Positions 54,808 to 64,000 of a stretch of DNA of 64,000 nt are shown here, in pieces (position 1 is the first letter of the stretch; each line of letters starts with the position of its first letter). Origin of the DNA: Xenorhabdus griffiniae. Its GTDB lineage: Bacteria > Pseudomonadota > Gammaproteobacteria > Enterobacterales > Enterobacteriaceae. The notes below the pieces were generated by a model that was not told where the DNA came from, made no database searches, and saw only the letters and a list, made by a program, of their open reading frames with translations. The stretch is taken from positions 1-64,000 of the forward strand of contig NZ_JADEUF010000002.1 of assembly GCF_015163655.1 (NCBI RefSeq), written 5' to 3'. Both the position numbers and the translations under genes were made by a program.

Positions 54808-55083
54808 TTACTTAAAGAAATGATATAAGCCAAAAAGAAGAATAAAAAATGCAGGTAACGGATGAAAAAACAATCGCCAAATAAGATGGTTAGGATGAAA
54901 ACCAACACCAAAAGTAACGCCAGAACAAACTGCCCAAATCAATAAAATACCTTGCCATATTTGTAGTGAACTGGTACTGGCGGCAAAACGTGCCGGCTCC
55001 CAAAACACACAGGCAGCGAGTGTTAAGGAGATAATGAGGATAAGAGCCCTCAATGGGCCCTTATCCATAAGTTGGTAGAACAT
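54808..55083 (-). CDS. ybgE: cyd operon protein YbgE
   Basis: A 91-aa inner-membrane protein with three predicted helices (RALILIISLTLAACVFWEP, IWQGILLIWAVCSGVTFGVGF, FFHPLPAFFILLFGLYHFF). Conserved small member of the cytochrome bd operon of unknown precise role. Its ATG shares bases with the cydX stop (TAATG), so it is translated by coupling. The terminator at 54766 follows. Confidence 0.93.
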   Translation of the reverse strand: MFYQLMDKGPLRALILIISLTLAACVFWEPARFAASTSSLQIWQGILLIWAVCSGVTFGVGFHPNHLIWRLFFHPLPAFFILLFGLYHFFK

Positions 55084-55199
55084 TATTTTTTGTCACTCTC
55101 AGAAGCGTTCTGTGATTCGCTATGCTCAAGTGCCAAAGCAGCAATGACCGCAAAGCTACAAGCCAAGAGCGTTCCGAGAATCCAAGCAAAATACCACAT
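55083..55199 (-). CDS. cydX: cytochrome bd oxidase small subunit CydX
   Basis: A 38-aa single-helix subunit: MWYFAWILGTLLACSFAVIA, ALALEHSESQ and a short polar tail. It matches E. coli CydX (37 aa) nearly residue for residue up to LALEH. CydX stabilises the haem site of the CydAB oxidase. It lies 11 bases after cydB, has AGGAG upstream, and overlaps ybgE by one base. Confidence 0.95.
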   Translation of the reverse strand: MWYFAWILGTLLACSFAVIAALALEHSESQNASESDKK

Positions 55200-55210
55200 G
55201 CTTATGCTCC

Positions 55211-56350
55211 TTAGTACAGTGAGTGTTTGTTGTTATCAATGTAGTTCTTATCCAAACGCCCGAAGGTTTTGTAATAACACCATATGGTGTAAGACAACAC
55301 GATAGGAACGAAGATAAGTGCAACAATGAACATAACTTGCAACGTCCACTGACTGGATGTCGCATCCCACATAGTCAGACTGACATTCGGATCAATGCTT
55401 GATGGCATCACGAACGGGAACATAGCAATCCCTGAAGTCAGGATAATGCAAGCGACTGTCAGGGATGAGAATAAGAATGCCCAAGCACCTTTATCCATCC
55501 AGGTAGCCAGTATAGTCAGCAGTGGGAGCAATACGCCCAACACAGGTATAGCCCACAGAACAGGATAGTTATTGAAGTTGGTCAGCCATGCGCCTGCTTG
55601 CTGGATAACTTCTTTATGTAACGGATTGGATGCCGCATTAACATCCAAGCCTCCCGTGACAACATAACCATCAATGCCATAAATCAGCCATATCCCTGCC
55701 AGCAGGAACGCAATTGCCGTTATCGCAGCACAAACATGGGTTGCAGTACGGGAGCGCAAGTGCAGTTCGCCTGTTGTACGCATTTGCAGATACGTTGCCC
55801 CTTGCGTCACAATCATCATCAGGCTAATCACCCCTGCCAGCAAACCATAAGGGTTTAGCAATCCAAAGAATGAACCCTCATAGGAGACACGCAGGTAAGA
55901 ATCTACCGCCAACGGTACGCCTTGCAGCAAGTTACCGAATGCCACTCCGATAACCAATGCAGGTACGAAGCTACCGATAACCAGCCCCCAATCCCACATA
56001 TTACGCCATTTGCTGCTTTCCAGTTTTGAACGGTAATCGAAGCCAACCGGACGGAAAAACAGAGCAGCCAAAACCAGAATCATGGCCACATAAAAGCCAG
56101 AGAAAGCGGCGGCATATACCATCGGCCATGCGGCAAACAGGGCACCACCCGCGGTAATTAACCAAACCTGGTTACCATCCCAGTGCGGGGCAACTGAGTT
56201 AATCATGATACGGCGTTCGGTATCATTTTTACCAATGATCCGCAGCAGGATACCCACTCCCATATCGAAACCATCAGTCACCGTGAAACCGATCAGTAAC
56301 ACACCAATCAGCAGCCACCATATAAATCGTAATACATCATAATCAAGCAT
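55211..56350 (-). CDS. cydB: cytochrome bd-I ubiquinol oxidase subunit II
   Basis: A 379-aa membrane subunit with about eight to nine helices. Typical blocks: MLDYDVLRFIWWLLIGVLLIGFTVTDGFDMGVG shortened to its hallmark TVTDGFDMGVG, NSVAPHWDGNQVWLITAGGALFAAWP, and FRPVGFDYR. Together with CydA it forms the high-affinity quinol oxidase used at low oxygen. It follows cydA by 14 bases. Confidence 0.96.
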   Translation of the reverse strand: MLDYDVLRFIWWLLIGVLLIGFTVTDGFDMGVGILLRIIGKNDTERRIMINSVAPHWDGNQVWLITAGGALFAAWPMVYAAAFSGFYVAMILVLAALFFRPVGFDYRSKLESSKWRNMWDWGLVIGSFVPALVIGVAFGNLLQGVPLAVDSYLRVSYEGSFFGLLNPYGLLAGVISLMMIVTQGATYLQMRTTGELHLRSRTATHVCAAITAIAFLLAGIWLIYGIDGYVVTGGLDVNAASNPLHKEVIQQAGAWLTNFNNYPVLWAIPVLGVLLPLLTILATWMDKGAWAFLFSSLTVACIILTSGIAMFPFVMPSSIDPNVSLTMWDATSSQWTLQVMFIVALIFVPIVLSYTIWCYYKTFGRLDKNYIDNNKHSLY

Positions 56351-56364
56351 AAGTGGACTCCTGC

Positions 56365-57936
56365 TTACCCAATATTATTCGCTGAAGAAGCGGTTTTTTG
56401 CTCAAAATGGTAACGTCCAGTCTTGAGGCTGCTTGGGCCAAGACGGGCAAATTTGAACATCAAGAACATCTCTGCGATCAAGAACAAAGTATACAGACCA
56501 CAAATCAGCACCATTGAGAAAATCAGATCACCGACACTGCGTGTTGAAGCCGCGACAGCCGTTGGTAACACTTCACCAATCGCCCATGGCTGACGGCCAT
56601 ATTCTGCGACAAACCAACCAGCTTCAACGGCAATCCATGGCAATGGAATACTGAACAATGCCGCACGTAACAGCCATTTATGTTGACCGATACGGTTACG
56701 GAGAACACTCAGGAACGACAAGCCGATAACCAACAACATGATAAAACCAGCAGCAACCATGATACGGAATGCAAAGTAGAGTGGTGCTACACGTGGGATA
56801 GAGTCTTTCGCCGCGGCTTTAATTTGCTCTTCTGTCGCATCAGCTACGTTTTGGGTATAACGCTTCACGAGCATGCCATAACCAAGATCTTTCTTACTTT
56901 CATTAAATGCACTGCGAACATTCGGATCAACATTACCTGCACGCAGTTCTTCCAGTAATTCATAAGCCTTGATGCCATTACGGATACGCTGCTCATGCTG
57001 GCTCATCAAATCACGCAGACCAACAACCGGTGTATCTGTAGAGCGGGTAGCAATTAAACCTAAAACGTAAGGAATTTGGATAGCGTATTTATTTTCCATT
57101 TTGTCCTGATCGGGAAGACCAATCAGCGTGAATGAAGCTGGAGGTGGCTGGGTTTCCCACTCTGCTTCAATTGCTGCCAATTTGGTTTTCTGCACGTCCC
57201 CCATTTCATATCCAGATTCATCACCCAGAACAATGACAGACAGTACCGCAGCCATACCAAAACTCGCTGCAATCGCAAAAGAACGTTTAGCAAACCCCAA
57301 ATCGCGCCCTTTAAGCAGATAGTAAGAGCTGATGCCTAGCACAAAAACAGCCCCTGTCACATAACCGGCGGCAACAGTATGGACAAATTTCACCTGTGCC
57401 ACTGGGTTAAGTACCAGTTCGCTGAAGCTCACCATCTCCATTCGCATGGTTTCGAAGTTAAAGTCAGACGCAATCGGGTTTTGCATCCAACCATTCGCAA
57501 TCAGGATCCACAATGCAGAGAAGTTAGAGCCTAATGCAACCAGCCAGGTAACCGCCAAGTGTTGTTTCTTACTCAGTCGATCCCACCCGAAGAAAAACAG
57601 ACCAACGAATGTGGATTCGAGGAAGAATGCCATCAGACCTTCGATGGCCAAAGGCGCACCGAAAATATCACCAACATAATGTGAGAAATATGACCAGTTG
57701 GTTCCGAACTGGAACTCCATGGTCAAGCCCGTTGCGACACCCAAGGCAAAGTTAATACCAAATAACTTACCCCAGAATTTTGTCATATCTTTATAGATTT
57801 GTTTGCCAGAAAGGACATATACCGTTTCCATGATCGCAAGCAAAAACGCCATACCGAGCGTTAATGGGACGAATAGAAAATGGTACATAGCAGTTAAGGC
57901 AAACTGTAATCGTGACAGTTCGACAATATCAAACAT
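56365..57936 (-). CDS. cydA: cytochrome bd-I ubiquinol oxidase subunit I
   Basis: A 523-aa haem-carrying subunit (522 in E. coli). His19 in [13 protein letters not shown] is the haem b595 ligand position of the family; [42 protein letters not shown] and the periplasmic Q-loop (about 240-380) binding ubiquinol are present, with [13 protein letters not shown] near the end. AGGAGTCAAG precedes the ATG. The long upstream gap presumably carries oxygen-responsive control (ArcA/FNR in E. coli). Confidence 0.96.
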   Translation of the reverse strand: MFDIVELSRLQFALTAMYHFLFVPLTLGMAFLLAIMETVYVLSGKQIYKDMTKFWGKLFGINFALGVATGLTMEFQFGTNWSYFSHYVGDIFGAPLAIEGLMAFFLESTFVGLFFFGWDRLSKKQHLAVTWLVALGSNFSALWILIANGWMQNPIASDFNFETMRMEMVSFSELVLNPVAQVKFVHTVAAGYVTGAVFVLGISSYYLLKGRDLGFAKRSFAIAASFGMAAVLSVIVLGDESGYEMGDVQKTKLAAIEAEWETQPPPASFTLIGLPDQDKMENKYAIQIPYVLGLIATRSTDTPVVGLRDLMSQHEQRIRNGIKAYELLEELRAGNVDPNVRSAFNESKKDLGYGMLVKRYTQNVADATEEQIKAAAKDSIPRVAPLYFAFRIMVAAGFIMLLVIGLSFLSVLRNRIGQHKWLLRAALFSIPLPWIAVEAGWFVAEYGRQPWAIGEVLPTAVAASTRSVGDLIFSMVLICGLYTLFLIAEMFLMFKFARLGPSSLKTGRYHFEQKTASSANNIG

Positions 57937-58526
57937 CTTGACTCCTTGCTCCTAGCAGGAAGACACCGACTTGCGGCAACCCGACTTCGTAAAACGAAAG
58001 TCTCGTAACTACCAGCAATAAATGCCTCAAACACAACAATGAATTATTACAAAATCAAAAAACTCAATAGATACCACAATAATATTACGCCTATATTCAC
58101 ATACAATAAATAGCTTTTACGTGACTCAGCTTAGAATTCTGAATATAGGTCAACAATACTATACATTCTTAGGTTAATGCCTATATATACTAGATCAATT
58201 TAATCAAGTTTAGCGAATACAATCCAGAGTAATAAATTGATTTTAGTCAATTTTTTCCTTATTTTGTTAAGCTTTACAGTTATTATTTCATTATAGTTTA
58301 TTTAGTGTTAATAAGTTGTTATTTGCAATGACTCGTAATTTATTTTTTGCTGTAAAACGCATTAGAAAATTAACTTTTCGTTTTCATTCTTTAAAAAATA
58401 TATTTTTCCGATATTTCCAATTTAATTAATCAAATAAATAGATTTTACTAAAATCCAACTCAATTAAATTGAAAAAAAACTGATCTTATAAATGACTAAC
58501 CTACTGTTAATATTATAAATAAAAAT
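57937..58526. other. AT-rich promoter region upstream of cydA
   Basis: About 590 bases with no gene. Its length and AT content match a complex promoter region. On the minus strand, tandem TTGAT half sites near 58195-58209 (TTGATTAAATTGAT) resemble ArcA/FNR half sites, but no full palindromic FNR box is seen. The E. coli mngRAB genes, which lie between cydA and the suc genes there, are absent. Confidence 0.5.
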
Positions 58527-58552
58527 AAAAGGCCACCCCAAGGCAGCCTTTT
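58527..58552 (-). terminator. terminator of the suc operon
   Basis: On the minus strand AAGGCTGCC and GGTGGCCTT pair imperfectly around TTGG and are followed by TTTATTTTTATT, 30 bases after the sucD stop. Confidence 0.7.
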
Positions 58553-58580
58553 TCTATAAAAAGAGTTTATTTTGTGATCT

Positions 58581-59450
58581 TTATACCAATAACGCTTTTA
58601 CAGCATCACCAATGTCTGCAAGGCTACGTACTGTCTTCACACCCGCAGCTTCCAGGGCAGCAAATTTCTCGTCTGCTGTCCCTTTACCACCTGCGATAAT
58701 CGCTCCGGCATGGCCCATGCGCTTACCTTTAGGTGCAGTCACACCCGCAATATAAGCAACAACCGGTTTAGTCACATGTTCTTTGATGTAAGCCGCAGCT
58801 TCTTCTTCGGCTGTACCACCAATTTCACCAATCATGACAATCGCTTCTGTCTGTGGATCTTCCTGGAACAGTTGCAGAATATCAATGAAATTTGAACCTG
58901 GGATTGGATCACCACCGATACCAACACAGGTAGATTGCCCTAACCCAGCATCTGTGGTCTGTTTAACCGCTTCATAAGTCAGTGTGCCTGAACGAGAAAC
59001 AATACCCACTTTACCTGACTTGTGAATATGACCAGGCATAATACCGATCTTACATTCGTCAGGAGTAATGACTCCCGGACAGTTAGGACCAATCATACGA
59101 ACACCAGCTTGATCCAGCTTTTCCTTAACGGTCAACATATCGAGTGTTGGGATGCCTTCTGTAATAGTGATGATCAGTTTAATGCCTGCATCAATCGCTT
59201 CCAGAATGGAATCTTTACAAAATGGTGCCGGAACATAGATTACAGAAGCGGTTGCACCCGTTGCTTCAACGGCTTCACGTACGGTGTTGAATACAGGTAA
59301 TCCTAAATGCTCAGTGCCACCTTTACCTGGTGTTACGCCACCCACCATTTGAGTACCGTAGGCTATCGCCTGTTCCGAGTGAAAAGTCCCCTGGCTGCCA
59401 GTAAAACCCTGACAAATCACTTTGGTGTTTTTATCGATTAAAATAGACAT
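58581..59450 (-). CDS. sucD: succinyl-CoA synthetase alpha subunit
   Basis: A 289-aa subunit that carries the phosphohistidine: [16 protein letters not shown] with His247. The CoA-binding Rossmann region has [15 protein letters not shown] and [21 protein letters not shown] and [13 protein letters not shown] are also typical. It converts succinyl-CoA to succinate with ATP/GTP formation together with SucC. Its ATG overlaps the sucC stop (TAATG). Confidence 0.97.
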   Translation of the reverse strand: MSILIDKNTKVICQGFTGSQGTFHSEQAIAYGTQMVGGVTPGKGGTEHLGLPVFNTVREAVEATGATASVIYVPAPFCKDSILEAIDAGIKLIITITEGIPTLDMLTVKEKLDQAGVRMIGPNCPGVITPDECKIGIMPGHIHKSGKVGIVSRSGTLTYEAVKQTTDAGLGQSTCVGIGGDPIPGSNFIDILQLFQEDPQTEAIVMIGEIGGTAEEEAAAYIKEHVTKPVVAYIAGVTAPKGKRMGHAGAIIAGGKGTADEKFAALEAAGVKTVRSLADIGDAVKALLV

Positions 59451-60616
59451 TATTTATTCCCCGCTGCGGCTACTGCCTGTTTAGCTGCGTCAGTCAAACT
59501 GGTAGCGGCAATGATGTTCAAACCGCTATCCGCCAGCTTTTTAGCACCCAGTTCGGCATTGTTTCCTTCCAGACGAACGACTACCGGTACGTTAACACCC
59601 ACTTCTTCCACCGCACCAATAATGCCGTCAGCAATCAAGTCACAGCGGACAATACCACCAAAGATATTAACCAAAACAGCTTTAACATTTTCATCTGACA
59701 AGATGATCTTAAATGCTTCGGTAACACGCTCTTTTGTGGCACCACCACCCACATCAAGGAAGTTTGCCGGTGCACCACCATGCAATTTGACAATGTCCAT
59801 CGTTCCCATTGCCAGACCTGCACCATTCACCATACAACCAATATTGCCATCCAGCGCAACATAATTCAGTTCCCACTGTGCAGCCTGAGCTTCACGTGGA
59901 TCTTCCTGCGAAGGATCGTGCATTTCACGCAATTCAGCCTGACGGAACATCGCATTACCATCAGCACTCAATTTTCCATCCAAACAAACCAGATCACCTT
60001 GCGTTGTGATCACCAGAGGGTTGATTTCGACCAATGCCAAATCACGCTCTAGGAACAAGTTAGCCAATCCCAAGAAAATCTTGGTGAATTGACCAACTTG
60101 TTTACCCGTCAAACCAAGTTTGAACGCCAATTCACGGCCTTGATACGGCATAGGGCCAGAGAGGGGATCGATAATGGCTTTATGAATTAACTCAGGCGTT
60201 TCTTCTGCCACTTTTTCTATTTCGACGCCACCTTCAGTAGAGGCCATGAACACTACACGACGTGTACCACGATCAACAACAGCCCCAAGATACAGCTCCT
60301 TGGCAATATCGGTAGCCCCTTCCACCAAGATCTGATGGACAGGTTGCCCCTGTGCATCTGTCTGGTAAGTTACCAGTCGTTTACCCAGCCATTGTTCAGC
60401 AAAAGTGCGGATATCTTCTTTACTGCTGACGACTTTCACGCCACCCGCTTTACCGCGGCCACCTGCATGAACCTGACATTTAACGACCCAAGGACCTGAA
60501 CCAATCTTGGATGCTGCTTCTTCTGCTTCGCGCGGTGTGGTACAAGCATAGCCAGCAGGTGCTGGTAAACCATACCGTGCAAAAAGTTGTTTTGCCTGAT
60601 ACTCGTGTAAATTCAT
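59450..60616 (-). CDS. sucC: succinyl-CoA synthetase beta subunit
   Basis: A 388-aa nucleotide-binding subunit with an N-terminal ATP-grasp domain ([37 protein letters not shown]) and a C-terminal domain with [17 protein letters not shown] and [11 protein letters not shown], the power-helix region. Standard length. It follows sucB after a 158-base gap containing a GC-rich hairpin, so expression of sucCD may be partly uncoupled from sucAB. Confidence 0.97.
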   Translation of the reverse strand: MNLHEYQAKQLFARYGLPAPAGYACTTPREAEEAASKIGSGPWVVKCQVHAGGRGKAGGVKVVSSKEDIRTFAEQWLGKRLVTYQTDAQGQPVHQILVEGATDIAKELYLGAVVDRGTRRVVFMASTEGGVEIEKVAEETPELIHKAIIDPLSGPMPYQGRELAFKLGLTGKQVGQFTKIFLGLANLFLERDLALVEINPLVITTQGDLVCLDGKLSADGNAMFRQAELREMHDPSQEDPREAQAAQWELNYVALDGNIGCMVNGAGLAMGTMDIVKLHGGAPANFLDVGGGATKERVTEAFKIILSDENVKAVLVNIFGGIVRCDLIADGIIGAVEEVGVNVPVVVRLEGNNAELGAKKLADSGLNIIAATSLTDAAKQAVAAAGNK

Positions 60617-60682
60617 GATGTTCTATCCATAATTTAATTTAAGAAAGGTAAATTACCTTCTATTTTGTTGCTCTGGATATGA

Positions 60683-60700
60683 CCAGCCCCTTGGGGCTGG
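60683..60700 (-). terminator. hairpin between sucB and sucC
   Basis: Perfect 8-bp stem CCAGCCCC / GGGGCTGG with a 2-base loop. In E. coli a REP-type element lies at the same place. It may attenuate transcription or protect the sucAB mRNA end. Confidence 0.55.
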
Positions 60701-60774
60701 CCTGCATATATTTTTACATCAACGTCGTACTACTTCAGACTTGGCGGAATTCACACTCTCCGCCGATAGTGATG

Positions 60775-61986
60775 CTATACATCCAGCAGCAAACGTGTTG
60801 GATCTTCCAGCATTTCTTTGATGGTCACTAGGAAGCCGACTGACTCACGACCGTCAATCAGACGGTGGTCATAGGACAGTGCCAGGTACATCATCGGAAG
60901 GATCTCAACCTGACCATTTACAGCCATTGGGCGATCTTTAATGGCATGCATACCAAGGATCGCGCTTTGTGGTGGGTTAATGATCGGGGTGGACATCAGA
61001 GAGCCGAAAACACCGCCGTTGGTAATGGTGAAATTACCGCCAGTGAGTTCTTCAACAGTCAGTTTACCGTCGCGGCCTTTGATAGCCAGCTCTTTGATGC
61101 TTTTCTCAATGTCAGCCATGCTCAATGCATCTGCATCACGCAATACCGGTGTAACCAGGCCACGTGGTGTAGATACAGCAATACTGATATCAAAATAGTT
61201 GTGGTAAACCACATCCGTTCCATCAATGGAAGCGTTCACTTCTGGATAGCGTTTCAACGCTTCAACAACCGCTTTCACATAGAAAGACATAAAGCCCAGA
61301 CGTACACCATGACGTTTTTCAAATGCATCGCCATACTGCTTGCGCAATTCCTGAATTGGCTTCATGTTGACTTCATTGAAAGTCGTCAACATTGCCGTAT
61401 TGTTCTTCGCTTCAAGCAAACGTTCTGCAACACGCTTGCGCAGACGCGTCATTGGAACACGTTTTTCACTGCGGTGTGGCAATAAAGATGGCTGTTCAGC
61501 AGATGTAACAGGCTTATCACTCACTTTTTTATTCGCAGCGACATATTTCTCGATATCCTCACGCACAATACGGCCACCAACACCACTGCCTTTAATGGCA
61601 GCAGGATCTAAATCATGCTCTGCAATCAGACGACGGACAGCAGGGCTTAGTGCATCGTTGCTTTCTTCTTCCAAAGACGCAGTCTGACGCTGTGCTGGTG
61701 TTGCCTCTGTTTTAGCTTTTACTTCGGCAGGTATACCCGTGCTGTCACCTAAACGGATACGACCTAATAGTTGCCTGGACAGTACAGTGGCGCCCTCTTC
61801 TTCCAAAATGGATTCCAAAACACCGGCTTCACTTGCTGGTACTTCCAAAACCACTTTATCCGTTTCAATTTCAACCAGCACTTCATCACGCTCTATGGTG
61901 TCACCTGGTTTTTTATGCCACGTTGCCACAGTGGCATCTGCAACAGATTCAGGAAGGTCTGGGACCAGAATTTCTACGCTACTCAT
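60775..61986 (-). CDS. sucB: dihydrolipoyl succinyltransferase (E2 of 2-oxoglutarate dehydrogenase)
   Basis: A 403-aa E2 core enzyme. Lipoyl domain (1-80) with the modified lysine at K44 in ETDKVVLEV; a linker; the peripheral-subunit-binding domain (about 110-147, [21 protein letters not shown]); and the catalytic domain with [12 protein letters not shown], His374 and Asp378. It starts 14 bases after sucA. Confidence 0.97.
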   Translation of the reverse strand: MSSVEILVPDLPESVADATVATWHKKPGDTIERDEVLVEIETDKVVLEVPASEAGVLESILEEEGATVLSRQLLGRIRLGDSTGIPAEVKAKTEATPAQRQTASLEEESNDALSPAVRRLIAEHDLDPAAIKGSGVGGRIVREDIEKYVAANKKVSDKPVTSAEQPSLLPHRSEKRVPMTRLRKRVAERLLEAKNNTAMLTTFNEVNMKPIQELRKQYGDAFEKRHGVRLGFMSFYVKAVVEALKRYPEVNASIDGTDVVYHNYFDISIAVSTPRGLVTPVLRDADALSMADIEKSIKELAIKGRDGKLTVEELTGGNFTITNGGVFGSLMSTPIINPPQSAILGMHAIKDRPMAVNGQVEILPMMYLALSYDHRLIDGRESVGFLVTIKEMLEDPTRLLLDV

Positions 61987-62000
61987 TTTCTATCCTTAAT

Positions 62001-64000
62001 TTATTCAACGTTCAGTGCGTCATTAACCAGTGCTTGCTGTTGCTGCTGGTGAACAGACGTATATCCCACAGCTGGGGAAGCAGATGCCGGACGACCTGCA
62101 TAACGTAAAGAAGCCCCAAATGGGATTGCTTCACGGAAATTATGTTGACTGCAATACCAAGCCCCTTGGTTCAGTGGCTCTTCCTGACACCAGACGAAGT
62201 CATGAACATGGGCATACTGCTCAAGTTCAGCTTGCAGATGTTGACGTGGGAATGGGTACAGCTGTTCAATACGCACAATAGCAACATCGGTCTGTTCGTT
62301 CTTACGACGCTGTTCCAGCAGATCGTAATAAACTTTGCCAGAACAAAGCACAACGCGCTTAACACCTTTTGGATCTAAAGCGTCAATTTCACCAATCACT
62401 GGCTCAAATTTGCCATGTGCTAATTCATCCAGAGTAGACACAGCCAATGGATGACGCAGTAGTGATTTCGGTGACATCACGATGAGCGGACGGCGCATAC
62501 CACGCAGAGCCTGACGACGCAGCATGTGATAAACCTGAGCTGGAGTCGATGGTACGCAAACCTGCATATTTTGTTCAGCACACAGTTGCAGATAACGCTC
62601 CAGACGTGCCGATGAGTGCTCTGGTCCCTGACCTTCATAGCCATGTGGCAGCAACATAACCAAGCCACACATACGGCCCCATTTCTGTTCGCCAGAACTG
62701 ATAAATTGGTCAATCACAACCTGAGCCACGTTAGCAAAGTCACCAAATTGGGCTTCCCAAATCGTCAAAACACGAGGTTCAGTTGTTGCATAACCGTATT
62801 CAAATGCCAATACAGCTTCTTCTGAAAGGACAGAATCCCATACTTTAAATACACCCTGTCCATTGTGGATATTCGCCAACGGCACATAAACAGAAGCATT
62901 GTTTTGGTCATGAATAACAGCATGACGGTGGAAGAAAGTACCACGTCCCGCATCTTCACCAGAGATGCGGACAGGAATACCTTCATCAACCAAGGTCGCG
63001 TAAGCCAATGTTTCCGCAGCACCCCAGTCAAACAATTTATTGCCATTAGCCATTTCTGCACGGTCGCTATAGATTTTCGCAACACGTGAGTGCATTGACA
63101 CTTTGGCAGGAACAGTGCTGATGCTTTTGCCAAGATCTTGCAGGCGTTTCATATCCATCTGATGTGGATACTCTTCATCCCATTCGTGGTTTAAGTAGGG
63201 TTCCCATGTAAACGAGTGCAGCCCCATTGGGCGCCATTCATCGACAACACATTCACCATGATCCAGTGCATCACGGTACAGGTTCGTTATCTCAGTAACG
63301 TCATTGGCTTCCAGCAAACCTTCCGCTACCAGCTTATCTGCATAGATCTTACGTGCAGTTGGTTGTTTTTTGATTTGCTGGTACATCAGTGGCTGAGTTG
63401 CACTTGGCTCATCAGCTTCGTTATGACCGTGACGACGGTAGCAGACCAGATCGATCATAACGTCACGTTTGAAGGTATTACGGAAGTCAAGCGCCAGACG
63501 TGTGACGAATGCAACCGCTTCCGGATCATCTGCATTAACGTGGAAAATTGGCGCCTGAACCATTTTCACAATATCAGTACAATACTGTGTTGAACGAGCA
63601 TCTTTCGGGTTAGACGTGGTGAAACCAATCTGGTTATTCACTACGATACGAACAGTACCGCCAACTTCATAACCGCGAGCCTGAGACATGTTCAACGTTT
63701 CCTGAACAATCCCCTGCCCTGTGACTGCGGCATCACCGTGGATGGTGACCGGCAGCACCATGTTACTGCGACCTTCATCAAGACGATCACGGCGGGCACG
63801 TACAGAACCGATAACAACAGGGCTGACAATCTCAAGGTGAGATGGGTTAAAGGCCAGAGCCAAATGTACCAAACCACCTTCGGTTTCAAAATCAGACGAA
63901 AAACCTTGATGGTATTTTACGTCGCCTGTACCCAGATGCTCTTTGTGTTTACCCGCAAATTCATCGAACAGATCTACCGGTTTTTTACCCAAGAGATTGA
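62001..64000 (-). CDS. sucA: 2-oxoglutarate dehydrogenase E1 subunit, C-terminal part (partial)
   Basis: The gene runs off the right edge; about 666 of roughly 935 residues are visible. The first readable residues NLLGKKPVDLFDEFAGKHKEHLG are internal to the protein, so an apparent TTG start at 63992 is not real. Recognisable thiamine-diphosphate enzyme blocks: FNPSHLEIVSPVVIGSVRAR, the substrate-contact HGDAAVTGQG, RRHGHNEADEPSATQP, SGEDAGRGTFFHRHAVIHDQ, LPHGYEGQGPEHSSARLERYLQ and YTSVHQQQQQALVNDALNVE at the end. It decarboxylates 2-oxoglutarate in the TCA cycle. Confidence 0.97.
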   Translation of the reverse strand, partial: NLLGKKPVDLFDEFAGKHKEHLGTGDVKYHQGFSSDFETEGGLVHLALAFNPSHLEIVSPVVIGSVRARRDRLDEGRSNMVLPVTIHGDAAVTGQGIVQETLNMSQARGYEVGGTVRIVVNNQIGFTTSNPKDARSTQYCTDIVKMVQAPIFHVNADDPEAVAFVTRLALDFRNTFKRDVMIDLVCYRRHGHNEADEPSATQPLMYQQIKKQPTARKIYADKLVAEGLLEANDVTEITNLYRDALDHGECVVDEWRPMGLHSFTWEPYLNHEWDEEYPHQMDMKRLQDLGKSISTVPAKVSMHSRVAKIYSDRAEMANGNKLFDWGAAETLAYATLVDEGIPVRISGEDAGRGTFFHRHAVIHDQNNASVYVPLANIHNGQGVFKVWDSVLSEEAVLAFEYGYATTEPRVLTIWEAQFGDFANVAQVVIDQFISSGEQKWGRMCGLVMLLPHGYEGQGPEHSSARLERYLQLCAEQNMQVCVPSTPAQVYHMLRRQALRGMRRPLIVMSPKSLLRHPLAVSTLDELAHGKFEPVIGEIDALDPKGVKRVVLCSGKVYYDLLEQRRKNEQTDVAIVRIEQLYPFPRQHLQAELEQYAHVHDFVWCQEEPLNQGAWYCSQHNFREAIPFGASLRYAGRPASASPAVGYTSVHQQQQQALVNDALNVE

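Noticed and set aside
58580-58593. TTATACCAATAACG near the sucD stop resembles the repeat terminus
   Set aside because: It encodes the last SucD residues and the similarity stops after a few bases.

Overview
The window is about 64 kb of a gamma-proteobacterial chromosome of the Morganellaceae, most probably Xenorhabdus or the closely related Photorhabdus. Three things point there: the core proteins are enterobacterial throughout, there is an orphan Rhs/Tc-toxin-like giant protein, and about 100-bp palindromic intergenic repeats of the kind typical of these insect pathogens recur through the window. The backbone follows, in mirror image and with a few losses, the dinG-rhlE-ybh-moa-uvrB-bio-pgl-mod-gpmA-aroG-tRNA-tol-cyd-suc segment of the Escherichia coli map. 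Both edges cut a gene: an ABC-transporter membrane subunit on the left and sucA on the right.

Layout. 1-1.1 kb: end of an ABC exporter. 1.1-5.1 kb: dinG (SOS helicase), a 51-aa membrane peptide, sseA and a GlsB/YeaQ membrane protein. 5.2-11.7 kb: accessory island with a 1696-aa Rhs/YD-repeat protein carrying an unrecognised AT-rich C-terminal domain, and an unknown 368-aa protein. 12.5-20.8 kb: dusC-rhlE, then cecR-ybhGFSR (TetR regulator plus tripartite-type ABC exporter). 21.2-23.3 kb: a three-gene cassette (AlaX-like tRNA editing protein, Fe/2-oxoglutarate amino-acid-type hydroxylase, LysE-family exporter) bracketed by two inverted copies of the repeat; this is the most interesting locus. 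23.5-30.1 kb: ybhL, moaEDCA under a molybdenum-cofactor riboswitch (moaB absent), ybhK, uvrB with a LexA box and DnaA boxes. 30.7-35.7 kb: bioDCFB and divergent bioA around a BirA operator. 36.1 kb: orphan 192-aa hypothetical. 36.7-44.4 kb: pgl, ybhA, modCBA, acrZ, modE, modF with a ModE box. 44.7-49.1 kb: CPBP protease, gpmA, aroG, pnuC with a NadR box, two tRNA-Lys genes and a tRNA relic. 49.3-55.2 kb: cpoB-pal-tolBARQ-ybgC, ybgE, cydX. 55.2-64 kb: cydBA, then sucDCB and the 3' part of sucA.

How the genes work together. moa and mod genes make the molybdenum cofactor and import molybdate. tol-pal maintains the outer membrane. cydABX and the suc operon join the TCA cycle to the bd terminal oxidase. 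bio makes biotin. The accessory genes (Rhs protein, hydroxylase cassette, 192-aa protein, left-edge ABC system) sit at points where the E. coli backbone is interrupted, and most have repeat copies beside them. Identities of backbone genes rest on recognisable family sequence and synteny. Functions of the accessory genes are inferred from motifs only.
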